A stretch of 15,520 nucleotides of DNA from Candidatus Hydrogenedentota bacterium (GTDB lineage Bacteria; Hydrogenedentota; Hydrogenedentia; Hydrogenedentales; CAITNO01). Each line of letters starts with the position of its first letter. Within the stretch, counting starts at the first letter, position 1. The translations under genes were made by a program, and so were the position numbers. This document shows positions 1 through 8,204 of this stretch, piece after piece. Under the pieces are notes generated by a model. The model was not told the origin of the DNA, ran no database searches, and was given only the letters and a program-made list of their open reading frames with translations. The stretch covers positions 1 through 15,520 of the forward strand of contig SLFT01000097.1 of the NCBI GenBank assembly GCA_007124105.1, read 5' to 3'.

Positions 1-1356
1 AATTTCAAGGAAGCGCTGGACGCGCCGGGCGAATGGTTCCTGGATCGCGAAGGCGTCCTGTATTATTATCCTCTGCCCGGCGAAGACATGACCATGGCGG
101 AGGTCTTTGCGCCAACCCTTGACCGTCTGCTGGTGTTTCAAGGCGGCCTGGACGCAGATGTGTATGTGGAAAATATCACAATCAAGGGTCTGGCCTTTCG
201 GCACGCGGCATCGCCGTCTTCCATCGCCAACTTCGGCCCGGTGCAGGCCGCCGCCACCATTGAGGCGGCGGTCATGGCTGACCACGCGCGTCATATCACC
301 ATCGAGGACTGCGAAATTGGCCATGTCGGCGGTTATGGCCTGTGGTTTCGCAAGAACTGCCGGGAATGCGTTCTGCGCAAATCACTGGTACACGACCTTG
401 GCGCGGGCGGCGTACGGATAGGAGAAAGCGCCCAGTCTCCCGACGAAGCCAGAGAAACAGCGTTGAATGTTGTGGACAACAACATAATCCGTCATGGCGG
501 ACGGCTCTATCCCTGCGCCGTGGGTTTGTGGATAGGATTCTCGCCGGACAACCGCGTGTCTCACAACGAAATCGCCGACTTCTTTTATACGGGCATTTCT
601 GTCGGCTGGCGTTGGGGCTACGCGGACAGCTCCGCAAAACGCAATATCATTGAATTCAACCGTGTCCACCACATCGGTCAGGGCGCGTTGAGCGATATGG
701 GCGGCATCTATACACTCGGCCCTTCGGAAGGCACGATTGTGCGAAACAACGTGTTTCATGATGTGTATGCCCACGGTTATGGCGGCTGGGGACTCTACAC
801 CGACGAGGGCAGCACGGGCATCCTCTTCGAGAACAATCTGGTCTACAACGTAAAGACCGGCGGCTTCCACCAGCATTACGGCAAGGAAAATACACTGCGA
901 AACAATATCCTGGCTCTCAGTGAACTATACCAGTTGCAGGCTACCCGCGTGGAAGAGCATTTGTCTTTCACCCTCGAGAACAACATCGTATTCTGGGAAG
1001 AAGGAACCCTGCTGCAAGGGCCTTGGGACAGGGTACGCCATGTCAGCCGCAACAACTGCTTCTGGCACGCAAAGAACGCGCCGATAGACTTCGCCGGCAA
1101 CACGCTGGAGGAATGGCAGGCGGAAGGGCGCGAGGAAGGCTCCATCATTGCCGATCCGGGATTCGCTGATCCGGACCAATATGACTTTCGGCTGGCCGAG
1201 GACTCCTCCGCGTTGAACATCGGATTCAAGCCTTTTGACCCGTCCCGCGCTGGTGTGATCGGCGACGCGGCTTGGATTCGTAAAGCGCGCGCAACAGAAT
1301 ATTCGCCGTTACAGCTGCCGCCGCCGCCACCGGAAGAAATCCCGAAGGCAGATTAG
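1..1356 (+). CDS. Right-handed parallel beta-helix protein, probable secreted glycoside hydrolase/lyase (5' end missing)
   Basis: The frame is open from base 1 and has no start signal near the ATG at 88. The 29 codons before that ATG read as normal protein (EWFLDREGVLYYYPLPGED), so the gene begins outside the window and 451 residues are visible. Repeated short beta-strand turns (HITIEDCEI, NVVDNNIIRHGG, ILFENNLVYN, TLRNNILA) show a right-handed parallel beta-helix of the PF13229 type. Blocks YTGISVGWRWGY (visible residues 196-207), LSDMGGIYTLG (230-240) and GLYTDEGSTG (264-273) are acidic and aromatic, as expected of a substrate groove. Family knowledge suggests a carbohydrate-active enzyme related to beta-helical glycoside hydrolases such as GH141 or GH120, but I cannot assign the family or substrate. 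The N-terminus, with any signal peptide, is missing. The gene converges on the pectate-lyase-like gene 159 bp away. Confidence 0.85.
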   Translation, partial: NFKEALDAPGEWFLDREGVLYYYPLPGEDMTMAEVFAPTLDRLLVFQGGLDADVYVENITIKGLAFRHAASPSSIANFGPVQAAATIEAAVMADHARHITIEDCEIGHVGGYGLWFRKNCRECVLRKSLVHDLGAGGVRIGESAQSPDEARETALNVVDNNIIRHGGRLYPCAVGLWIGFSPDNRVSHNEIADFFYTGISVGWRWGYADSSAKRNIIEFNRVHHIGQGALSDMGGIYTLGPSEGTIVRNNVFHDVYAHGYGGWGLYTDEGSTGILFENNLVYNVKTGGFHQHYGKENTLRNNILALSELYQLQATRVEEHLSFTLENNIVFWEEGTLLQGPWDRVRHVSRNNCFWHAKNAPIDFAGNTLEEWQAEGREEGSIIADPGFADPDQYDFRLAEDSSALNIGFKPFDPSRAGVIGDAAWIRKARATEYSPLQLPPPPPEEIPKAD

Positions 1357-1515
1357 GATGCCCTGAAAGTTCCGCAGACAATACCACTTTGTGCGACATG
1401 ACTGACATCGCTTCACACATGCAAACTGCCGTTGTCATGAAAATATCATGAAGCGTGGTGTGTGTTTGTTGTCTTGTTGAGTAATGACAGGCTTGCGCTA
1501 CGCTTAGATAAAGGA

Positions 1516-2592
1516 TCATTCGGCTCGCTGGGGAGCAGGCCCATACGCGTTGTCATGCACCTTGGTTCTGTCGGCGGCTTGGACTGCCTGGCCCGGATCG
1601 TGTTTCGGGAACCAATTGCGGTAGACCTCGCAGATGTCCTGCGGTACGCCGCGTATAACGACAGGGGTTTTGGGCGCGCGGAAGGTGTTGTTGTGAATGG
1701 CAATGGCCGTGCCCGCCACTTCTGTTCCATCCTTGCGGTCGCGCCCACCGTGCATGTCGAAACAATGGCTGAGCGATGTGCCCACTTCAATATTGTGTCG
1801 CGCGATATAGCCGCAGCCGGGACGGCCCGTGCCCGCGATGGAATGGCGGTTCCAGTCAAACAGGTTATATTCAATGATGGACGAAGCGGTGTTGTGCGAG
1901 ATGCCGTAGCCCAGGCCGTTGTATTGGCAATGGTGGATGAAATTGTGATGAATGTGGTGGCCTTCGCCCTTCGTCAGTGAGATGGCCGCGTGACCGAAAC
2001 CCGAGATATCGCAGTTGTCAACCTCCAGACCGTCGTATTCGGTTACAATGCCCCGCTGCGTTGGGAATTTGTAATAATAATCGTGCCTGTCGCCGCCCGG
2101 GCCAAAAGCGCGCCGGTGGTGGTCCAGGTAGCGTTTCGTATTGGGGCCGCGCAGGCGCAGTCCGGCAACGCGCGCATTGGGTCCCATCACCCGGATCATA
2201 ATGCGCGTATCCAGGGCGTCGCTGAACAACAGCGCGCCAGGGGAATCCTCGACGCCGCGATTGCCGGCAAGGGCGACGCCCCCGGGAAGCTCGAGAACGA
2301 GTTGCTCGATGTATACAAAAGTGGTCATGTCTATCTCTACGTCATCAGGGATAAAGACGGTTTGCCCGGCTTCAACTTCAGCCAATGCCGCAATGAGTTC
2401 CTCGAGCGTTGTGACAATGAAATCGCCTGAAGCGACCGTGTTCAAATAACCCGTGCCGCCGCCGATGGGGCCCCGAGCATCGGCCTTTGCGCCGTAAACA
2501 ACACCGTCGAGCTCAATGAAGGACGGTTGTTCCTCAGCGTCCGACAAGGCCGTCGCCAAAAGTAACGCCGCCAGAAATCCGTACAGTTTCAT
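1516..2592 (-). CDS. Secreted pectate-lyase-like beta-helix protein
   Basis: This encodes a 358-residue exported protein. The start at 2592 is preferred because the minus strand carries GGAGAA five bases before it and the protein then begins with a signal peptide (MKLYGFLAALLLATALSDA). An in-frame ATG at 2646 would add 18 residues that hide the signal. The N-terminal part has the glycine-rich turn GGGTGY (44-49), then VTTLEELIAAL and a TVFIPDDVEIDM strand, which is the usual opening of PL1-type pectate lyases. The rest is beta-helix with His-rich, Asn-rich turns (GHHIHHNFIHH, 211-221; IIEYNLFDWNRHSIAG, 239-254). The late RNWF segment (325-328) carries an arginine but I cannot confirm it as the catalytic base. 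A role in cleaving uronic-acid-containing polysaccharide outside the cytoplasm is inferred. It is last in the minus-strand block, 139 bp after the dihaem gene and beyond a terminator-like hairpin, so it may have its own promoter. Confidence 0.82.
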   Translation of the reverse strand: MKLYGFLAALLLATALSDAEEQPSFIELDGVVYGAKADARGPIGGGTGYLNTVASGDFIVTTLEELIAALAEVEAGQTVFIPDDVEIDMTTFVYIEQLVLELPGGVALAGNRGVEDSPGALLFSDALDTRIMIRVMGPNARVAGLRLRGPNTKRYLDHHRRAFGPGGDRHDYYYKFPTQRGIVTEYDGLEVDNCDISGFGHAAISLTKGEGHHIHHNFIHHCQYNGLGYGISHNTASSIIEYNLFDWNRHSIAGTGRPGCGYIARHNIEVGTSLSHCFDMHGGRDRKDGTEVAGTAIAIHNNTFRAPKTPVVIRGVPQDICEVYRNWFPKHDPGQAVQAADRTKVHDNAYGPAPQRAE

Positions 2593-2693
2593 AATGGTTC
2601 TCCAAGTATAAAGGGGAAATATATACACGCGGCGCTGCGCAGCCACGTTGGGAAACGCAGGATAACACGCCGCAGCCGTTTAAGAAAATCCCG

Positions 2694-2730
2694 AAAAAAG
2701 TTCATAGTTATCGGCACGGCGATGCCGATA
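2694..2730 (-). terminator. Terminator-like hairpin after the dihaem gene
   Basis: A perfect 8-bp stem (TATCGGCA at 2709-2716 and TGCCGATA at 2723-2730, 6-base loop) lies one base past the stop codon at 2732-2734. On the minus strand it is followed after nine bases by six Ts (plus-strand A-run 2694-2699). The gap between stem and T-run is longer than in a textbook Rho-independent terminator, so it may be weak or only partial. It would separate the pectate-lyase-like gene from the genes upstream. Confidence 0.45.
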
Positions 2731-2731
2731 G

Positions 2732-5398
2732 TTACTTCGTATCTGATGCGGCGCTTTCTGTTAGCTGCCAGTCGTAGCGTTGTTCTCCCCGGCGTATGGC
2801 TTTTCGATTCTGTTGTTCGATCTTCAGACGTTCTTGATATTTCTCTTCACGCCACAGATCAATGCCGCTGATCACGTAGCCATCCATGCCGACATCCGGG
2901 TTCGCCGCAAAGGCCTCTTTGCCCAGTTCAATGATTTCCAACGCTTCACGATACGCCGACGGATCGCTGTCCTTGATTGCGCTCAGAATCGGGCTCATTT
3001 CAGGCCGGTCAAAAGTCACCAGGGGGCCCTGGTTTGCGTTATGCCCGAACTGCTGATTCAAGTCCCAGCCGGTCAATGCGCCCAGTTTATTGGTCTGTTC
3101 GTGATCTATTGGTGAACGTCCGCCGGGATGGGTGGGGTAGGACGTGGAATAGTCCGGATAAAAAACGGCGTTCATGTCAATCCACGCGACAATACGGTCA
3201 AAGGCCTCGTGGGGCAGTTCCACTGGTTCATGTGTATCGTGCTCATTCAAGAGCACCCGCACCAGCGGGCTGGCATGAGAACCCCAGGAATAGGCCGGCT
3301 GCACTTCCGCCGGTCCGCCGCCAACAACGTTGATGTATCTTTTGCGCCATAATTCGTTGTAGGAGGTGTTGTAGATAAGATTGCGGTCCGGCGCCAGAAT
3401 CAGTGTTTCCCCTGCCGGTTCGCCAAAGTCATGACAGCGGACACAATGTTCGTCAAATACCGGTTGAACTTCGGTCATATAGTCAAACATACGCGCCGCG
3501 CCGTGCCAGCCCGTTAATGTATCCGGCGATCGCCTGGTCGCTTCGGGCATGCGCCCGGTCGCCGTCGGCGGCGCCATGCGTCGGTCGTCATGGCAGCCGA
3601 TGCAGCCCAGCAGCTCGCCTGACTGCGCCACCGTGCCGCTGCGCATGGATTGTACCATCATACCTTTTTCGTCCAGTAACTGGAAATACAGAAATGTATC
3701 CGATGGAACGGCGAAATAAGCGGAGCCGTCTTCTTCCACCGGAACGGTTCCCAGAATACGCTTGGTTTCGAAGCTGTGCCAGTTCACCCCCGGATGGGTC
3801 TGTCCCTGGGCGTTCCATTGCCCGGGCACCCAATACCGTTTCTCCGGTGATTCCACCACCCGCAGATACTTGACCGCGCCCCGCTCGACACCGGCCATGT
3901 ATGCGCCTTCATAGACATCCTGCACATAGAAATAGCCTTCGGCATCCTCGAAATCACGCCTGTACACGCTTTCGGGCGGTCGAGACCTGCGCGTCACCGG
4001 CATGGGGTTAAAGCAACCGGGCGATTCCTCATGCAACAACAGTTCATTGCCGAAAATATCCAACAGAAAAATTCCGGTACGGTTGTCATGGTCATGGGGC
4101 TGGCCGCTGCCGCGAGTCAAACGCGACACCAGGAAAAACGTATCGTTCAATGGGCAGGGGTCTTTATACTTGGGCGTTACGCTTACGAAGTCATCCCACA
4201 CATTGTTTGCCGCGCCAGGGTCACGCACGCGTTCCATGGCGTTTTCAGGCCATATACGCCGCACCGGCCCGCGCCCATCCAATCCCAACCGACGGTCAAT
4301 AATCGCGAGCGCGCCCCAGGAGAGGTCGTGACAGGACGAAAAAACGGCGATGGCCAGTTCCGTGCCGGGGATGCTGCGCGCGTCAATGACCGCGCCGGGC
4401 GACGGCGTGTTGTTGCCCCAGTAAATGGCCTGGTTCGTGCCGTCGGGATTAACCGTCCATAACGCCTGCGCGTCCCCGAAATTTCTGTCCACGTATTCCC
4501 AGCGATCATACAGGATGCTGCCGTCGGGCATAATGTCGTTGGGACGGTCAAACAACGTGTTTTTCGTGATTTGATGTATGTTTGCGCCGTCCGACTCCAT
4601 CCGATAGATATTGCCCATAATATGCCGATTGCACATGCAATACTTGGGTTCACGGGTTGACGAGAATACGATGTCGCCGTTGGGCAGGTACAACGGATGG
4701 ATATCGTCCACGTCCTCGAGGAAGGTCAGCTGCGTAAGACCGGTTCCATCCTTGTTGATCTCGTAGATGTGGTAACTGTCCTCCCGGTGCTGCCTCATGG
4801 AGAAGAGGACGCGCTCGCCATCCCAACGCACGCGCGGGTCCCGGATAACGCCGTCGGGAACATCAAGCAATGTGGCGACTTTGCCGCCATTGCCGAAATC
4901 AATGGTCTTCAACGCGCCGCCTGGACGAAATTCTCCCTGATTGAATTCGTTTTTCGCGTCAGGCGCAAAGTTATGGGTGTTGTGGTGATCATAGTTGTAT
5001 TGATGACGCACCACATAAAGGATAGGCCGGCCGCTGACCAGCGGGTTGGCAAGCAGCGCCTCCCGTTGCAAGGCCAGTAATTCATCGAACGCGTGCGCCC
5101 CTCGGGCAAACCTTTCCTGGATAGCGTCCAACCGAAGCAGGAAGGCATCACCCCTGGGGTATTCCCGGCCAAAAGTTTCCATCAGGTCGCGGATGGCGGG
5201 CCTGAGCGATGCTGCGACGTGTTCCACGGGATGCCGCCCCGCAAGCGGGCTGTATTCGGAATCACGATTGCCTTCGGCTTCCACTGATTGCCCGAAAACG
5301 GCGGAAAGCAGCAGGGCGCACAGGACAAGCGTTACACCCGGTGAGAGGAATCTGTCTGCCGTTCTAACTTCCTTCTTACTGTCGAATCCGATGTCCAT
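2732..5398 (-). CDS. HzsA-related dihaem c-type beta-propeller protein
   Basis: This encodes an 888-residue exported protein. I chose the start at 5398, which has GGAG 12 bases upstream. The ATG at 5443 has no ribosome-binding site and only lengthens the region before the hydrophobic signal (about residues 16-41, VTLVLCALLLSAVFG). The middle contains TolB/PD40-like propeller strands (VRWDGERVLFSMR, DIHPLYLPNGDIVFSSTR), with a CMCNRH cluster at 254-259. Two haem c attachment motifs follow: CIGCH (599-603) and CVRCH (652-656). The order propeller, haem domain, haem domain matches the alpha subunit of anammox hydrazine synthase and its many non-anammox 'HzsA-related' homologues. No beta or gamma subunit lies beside it, so hydrazine synthesis is unlikely. 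An extracytoplasmic redox role is inferred and the substrate is unknown. It lies 90 bp downstream of the ceramidase-like gene in the same direction and is probably cotranscribed with it. Confidence 0.85.
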   Translation of the reverse strand: MDIGFDSKKEVRTADRFLSPGVTLVLCALLLSAVFGQSVEAEGNRDSEYSPLAGRHPVEHVAASLRPAIRDLMETFGREYPRGDAFLLRLDAIQERFARGAHAFDELLALQREALLANPLVSGRPILYVVRHQYNYDHHNTHNFAPDAKNEFNQGEFRPGGALKTIDFGNGGKVATLLDVPDGVIRDPRVRWDGERVLFSMRQHREDSYHIYEINKDGTGLTQLTFLEDVDDIHPLYLPNGDIVFSSTREPKYCMCNRHIMGNIYRMESDGANIHQITKNTLFDRPNDIMPDGSILYDRWEYVDRNFGDAQALWTVNPDGTNQAIYWGNNTPSPGAVIDARSIPGTELAIAVFSSCHDLSWGALAIIDRRLGLDGRGPVRRIWPENAMERVRDPGAANNVWDDFVSVTPKYKDPCPLNDTFFLVSRLTRGSGQPHDHDNRTGIFLLDIFGNELLLHEESPGCFNPMPVTRRSRPPESVYRRDFEDAEGYFYVQDVYEGAYMAGVERGAVKYLRVVESPEKRYWVPGQWNAQGQTHPGVNWHSFETKRILGTVPVEEDGSAYFAVPSDTFLYFQLLDEKGMMVQSMRSGTVAQSGELLGCIGCHDDRRMAPPTATGRMPEATRRSPDTLTGWHGAARMFDYMTEVQPVFDEHCVRCHDFGEPAGETLILAPDRNLIYNTSYNELWRKRYINVVGGGPAEVQPAYSWGSHASPLVRVLLNEHDTHEPVELPHEAFDRIVAWIDMNAVFYPDYSTSYPTHPGGRSPIDHEQTNKLGALTGWDLNQQFGHNANQGPLVTFDRPEMSPILSAIKDSDPSAYREALEIIELGKEAFAANPDVGMDGYVISGIDLWREEKYQERLKIEQQNRKAIRRGEQRYDWQLTESAASDTK

Positions 5399-5488
5399 AA
5401 ACTTTTTGAACTCCAATATAAACCTGAATACCGTTTCTGGCATTTATGATAAAGATGAAACAGTCCAGCGCTGTCCGATAATAGGCGA

Positions 5489-6871
5489 TCACCGGGCGCT
5501 GTGTTCCAGTGCTTCGATGGCATCGAGGATGCGCGCTTCGAGCCCGGCTTTCCAGACGTTGGGCATACCGTAAATCAACTGGGAACTGGCGCCTTCATAG
5601 CCGCCCTCTTCAAGCACACGCTCCGAGGGCAGGTACGACATGAGATCGTTGGCGTAGCCCATAACAAAAGTGTCTTCGCCCAACCTTTCCTTGACGCGCA
5701 GCGCGTATTCAACCATCACCTCGCCGCCGATGGCAACCAGCCGTTGGTCGCCCAGACGCCACAATTGCACGGGCACGGGCCAGGCCTCGGGAAGCGTTTC
5801 GCCCGCCTCGAGTTTGTCAAGCATCCATTGGTTGCAGCGTTGTTGATAGCCGCTTGTTTCCTCAACGCGCGACCGGTACGCATCCATGTCTGGCGCGGGC
5901 TCGAGGTCGAGCGTTAGCTCGTTGTAGGCAACGCGCAGCCGCGCATCCAAGGGACGCATCTCCTCTTCGAGCGCGCATCTTACCGCAGCCGCCAGTGTGT
6001 GTCCGTACTGTCGCGCCCGCGCCACGGTGCGCCCCACGCGGGGCATGGCCTTCTGGTCGCCGCCGCATCCGGCGAAGAACAAGGCTGTCGCGCCTGGATA
6101 GGCCTCCTCCAGGAATAACTGCGCGTAGCCGGTGAAATCGCCGCTCCATTCATAACCGGCGAGCGCTGTCGGATGACAGGCGTATCCGAACACAATTGCG
6201 CGAAGGGCGCCGTCTTCACCCACCACGCGCAAAGTGGGAACGGAATGGTCTGAGGGGCCAACCGGCATGGTGGCGGGCGTGAGGGCGGATTCATTGTTGT
6301 TGCGATTGTTCACGGCGATGCGGGCGACGCTGCTGCCCGAAGACAACGCTGCGGGCGCAAGCGATTCCAACGCATCGCCCACAAGAGCGACTATTTTGTC
6401 CTCGAGCGCGGCGGTATAGCGCATTGTGGCGACATCGTGCGCCGCATCCATGGGATACATACACCGCAACGAATCGCCAATGACGGGGCCGCCGTGGGTG
6501 TGCGATGCGCTCAGGATGACGCGGGCGCGACCAAGGCCATAATCCGCTTCGATCCGGTCGCGTATATTGTCTGATACCGCTTTGGGAAAGCCCAGCAAGT
6601 CGCTTGTCACCAGTACGCCCCGGTTGCCGTCGCTGTCCTGCAACGCCAGCGCTTTGGCCCAAAGCGGCAGCAGTACGCCTTCCGAGGGGCGGTCCCGTGA
6701 AGCGAATCCGCCCATCCACAACGGTTCCTCCGGCGTAATCTCCACGCGCGCTACGCCGGCCAGCCAGGGCATATCCACGGGCGTCTTCGCCGTTGCGGGC
6801 GTTAAGACTGCCCAAAACAAAATAAGCGCAAGCAGCGCATAAAAAGGCATTCGGGTAATAGTTGTCAGCAT
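5489..6871 (-). CDS. Neutral/alkaline ceramidase-fold hydrolase, exported
   Basis: This encodes 460 residues. AAGGAG (plus-strand 6879-6884) sits seven bases before the ATG at 6871, and the protein then starts with a signal peptide (FYALLALILFWAVLTPATA). The open frame to 7093 has no such support. The N-terminal neutral ceramidase domain (PF04734) is recognised from VARVEITP, the WMGGFASR loop, ASHTHGGP (122-129) with a zinc-type HTH, YACHPTAL (His233), GEVMVEYA (Glu384) and a late GYANDLMSYLPSE block. The segment equivalent to the nucleophile region reads AGCGGDQ and lacks the serine of true ceramidases. Metal-dependent hydrolysis of some amide or ester in the periplasm is therefore likely, but ceramide need not be the substrate. 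At 460 residues it is shorter than classical ceramidases (about 650-750) and appears to lack their C-terminal domain. It lies 172 bp from the aldolase stop and may start its own transcript. Confidence 0.85.
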   Translation of the reverse strand: MLTTITRMPFYALLALILFWAVLTPATAKTPVDMPWLAGVARVEITPEEPLWMGGFASRDRPSEGVLLPLWAKALALQDSDGNRGVLVTSDLLGFPKAVSDNIRDRIEADYGLGRARVILSASHTHGGPVIGDSLRCMYPMDAAHDVATMRYTAALEDKIVALVGDALESLAPAALSSGSSVARIAVNNRNNNESALTPATMPVGPSDHSVPTLRVVGEDGALRAIVFGYACHPTALAGYEWSGDFTGYAQLFLEEAYPGATALFFAGCGGDQKAMPRVGRTVARARQYGHTLAAAVRCALEEEMRPLDARLRVAYNELTLDLEPAPDMDAYRSRVEETSGYQQRCNQWMLDKLEAGETLPEAWPVPVQLWRLGDQRLVAIGGEVMVEYALRVKERLGEDTFVMGYANDLMSYLPSERVLEEGGYEGASSQLIYGMPNVWKAGLEARILDAIEALEHSAR

Positions 6872-6878
6872 GTGGCCG

Positions 6879-6884
6879 CTCCTT
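6879..6884 (-). promoter_or_regulatory. Shine-Dalgarno site fixing the ceramidase-like start
   Basis: On the minus strand this reads AAGGAG, seven bases before the ATG at 6871. It selects that start over in-frame upstream ATGs at 6931, 6952 and 7093, and over the ATG at 6850. Confidence 0.75.
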
Positions 6885-6890
6885 ATTATG

Positions 6891-6919
6891 GAGAAACCGC
6901 TGCGGGATAAGCGTTTCTC
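6891..6919 (-). promoter_or_regulatory. Leader hairpin before the ceramidase-like gene
   Basis: GAGAAAC-C-GCT (6891-6901) pairs with AGC-GTTTCTC (6910-6919), giving a ten-pair stem with one bulged base and an eight-base loop. It ends six bases upstream of the AAGGAG ribosome-binding site on the transcript. No T-run follows, so it does not look like a terminator. It could be an mRNA leader structure or an operator-like inverted repeat; no function can be assigned. Confidence 0.35.
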
Positions 6920-6970
6920 CCGAGATAACATTGTCGGCGAGGGCTTGTACATGGTAAGAAGGATATTCCT

Positions 6971-6999
6971 ATCGTAAATGCGAATGCAACCAGTGGCAA
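6971..6999 (-). promoter_or_regulatory. Possible sigma-70-type promoter for the ceramidase-like gene
   Basis: On the minus strand TTGCCA (6999-6994; five of six to the -35 consensus) and TACGAT (6976-6971; four of six to the -10 consensus) are separated by exactly 17 bases. It lies in the 172-bp gap before the ceramidase-like gene, upstream of the leader hairpin. The match is moderate and chance cannot be excluded. Confidence 0.35.
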
Positions 7000-7043
7000 G
7001 GGCGTTGCCAAACAAGCCGAAGCGCCTCGGGTTCGCTATAAGG

Positions 7044-8204
7044 TCAGTACAAGGACAGCATCGCACAATACAGGTCGCGACAACGACGTTCAATGTCCAT
7101 CAGATTCGCAAAGGCAACATTGAAGTCGTCTTGCGCCACGGTGAACAGGCCGTGGCCATAGACGATCACGCCGCGGCGGTCCTGCATGGCGGGCGGCAGT
7201 GTGTTGCACAGACCAAAGGGGCCCGTACCTACTTCGCCCGGTACAATGGGGATGTCCTCGACAAACCGCGCTTCGGGACAGCGCGTATGGCATTGTCCGG
7301 CAAAGGGGCAGTCTTCTTTCTGGCAGTCCAACGACAAAATAACGCTGAACTTGGGGTGCCCGTGGAGCACGGCGTTCATGCCTGTATTAAGAACAATCTC
7401 GCGGTGCGCGGTTAACTCGCTTGATGCGGTGATGCCGGCGCAACTCGACCCGTCAATTGGACACGGGTCTATGCATCCTTCGAGTTCGTCCAGCGACGAG
7501 CCGGTCTGACTGATATACAAGGTGTCTCCAAAGCGATACGATACATTGCCAAAGAACGAATCCACCAGGTGATGGGCGACAGTGACGCGGCCCGCTTCGA
7601 TGAGCGCATTGTAGACCGCGTCCTCGTGGGTAAAGGGCCCGTTCATAAGCGTTGGCGACGTGTCGGGAAATTTATCGAGCAGGGGTATGGCGACCTCAAA
7701 AACACTGCGCTGTTCGTTGGAGAGACGTCCGGCGCGACTGTCAACAAGGTAGTCGGCAAAAAACTTCACAAAACAGGCGAAGCACACGGAACTAAAGAAA
7801 ATAAACGCTTGCTCCGGACTCACCATCCCCCAGGCAACAATGCCATGCCCGGGGATAATGACGCTCTTGCGTTGTTTGAGCGCGGCCACAATGGCGTTTG
7901 CCTCAAACCGGTCTACAACGGGTAAATCATGCATCATGGTGCGTGTTTCGCAATCGCTGGGGCGAATAGCGCCTTTGGCGTTGCTTGCCAGATAGGCGAT
8001 AATCGAACGATAGGGTTCGGCGGGCTCGGCAAACAACAGCGAGTTGATGTTCAGTCCGGCGAAAACCTGTTCGAGTTCGGCGCAAGCGGGGTCCGTCCTG
8101 TTCCAGACCAGATTCGCATCGAGGCCGCCCACGAGCGGCGCGCCCGGTTCGGCCAGGCCGGCGGCGACGAGTTTATGCGCGTATTTATCAACCAGTTCTT
8201 TCAT
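7044..8204 (-). CDS. Class II aldolase/adducin-like protein with a degenerate N-terminal repeat and Cys-rich C-terminal domain
   Basis: This encodes 386 residues with no signal peptide, so it is cytoplasmic. The C-terminal half (about 200-386) is a full class II aldolase domain: FFGNVSYR (217-224), SQTGSS (232-237), SSE (261-263, matching the Ser-Ser-Glu of fuculose-1-phosphate aldolase), zinc ligands HGHP (281-284) and YGHG (His351). The N-terminal half ends in VIIPGHGIVAWG (116-126), which resembles the third-histidine region of a second aldolase domain, but it has no HxH pair; I read it as a degenerate or partial repeat. Typical single-domain members are about 210-260 residues. Two cysteine clusters are inserted around the active-site core: C244-x3-C248-x6-C255 and C294-x4-C299-x5-C305-x3-C309. 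They suggest an extra metal or Fe-S site. Its ATG overlaps the stop of the aldehyde oxidoreductase gene, so the two are translationally coupled. Aldol cleavage or a related reaction on a sugar phosphate is inferred; the substrate is unknown. Confidence 0.8.
   Translation of the reverse strand: MKELVDKYAHKLVAAGLAEPGAPLVGGLDANLVWNRTDPACAELEQVFAGLNINSLLFAEPAEPYRSIIAYLASNAKGAIRPSDCETRTMMHDLPVVDRFEANAIVAALKQRKSVIIPGHGIVAWGMVSPEQAFIFFSSVCFACFVKFFADYLVDSRAGRLSNEQRSVFEVAIPLLDKFPDTSPTLMNGPFTHEDAVYNALIEAGRVTVAHHLVDSFFGNVSYRFGDTLYISQTGSSLDELEGCIDPCPIDGSSCAGITASSELTAHREIVLNTGMNAVLHGHPKFSVILSLDCQKEDCPFAGQCHTRCPEARFVEDIPIVPGEVGTGPFGLCNTLPPAMQDRRGVIVYGHGLFTVAQDDFNVAFANLMDIERRCRDLYCAMLSLY

Noticed and set aside
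1435..1451. TCATGA-AAATA-TCATGA repeat in the gap between converging genes
   Set aside because: Short arms that are themselves palindromes, AT-rich, no T-run and no link to a gene start; likely chance.
1462..1980. Long plus-strand open frame (172 codons) opposite the pectate-lyase-like gene
   Set aside because: It lies almost wholly antisense to a gene with signal peptide, ribosome-binding site and family motifs; it has no ribosome-binding site or domain of its own.
2634..2643. 10-bp palindrome GCTGCGCAGC upstream of the pectate-lyase-like gene
   Set aside because: It could be an operator half-site pair, but it is a single GC-rich palindrome in a GC-rich region with no second copy nearby.
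2732..5398. True hydrazine synthase alpha subunit
   Set aside because: No beta/gamma subunits or other anammox genes are nearby, and HzsA-related proteins are common in non-anammox bacteria.
5399..5443. Longer start for the dihaem protein at 5443
   Set aside because: There is no ribosome-binding site before it and it adds residues ahead of an already long signal-peptide N-region; the ATG at 5398 has GGAG upstream, though at a long spacing.
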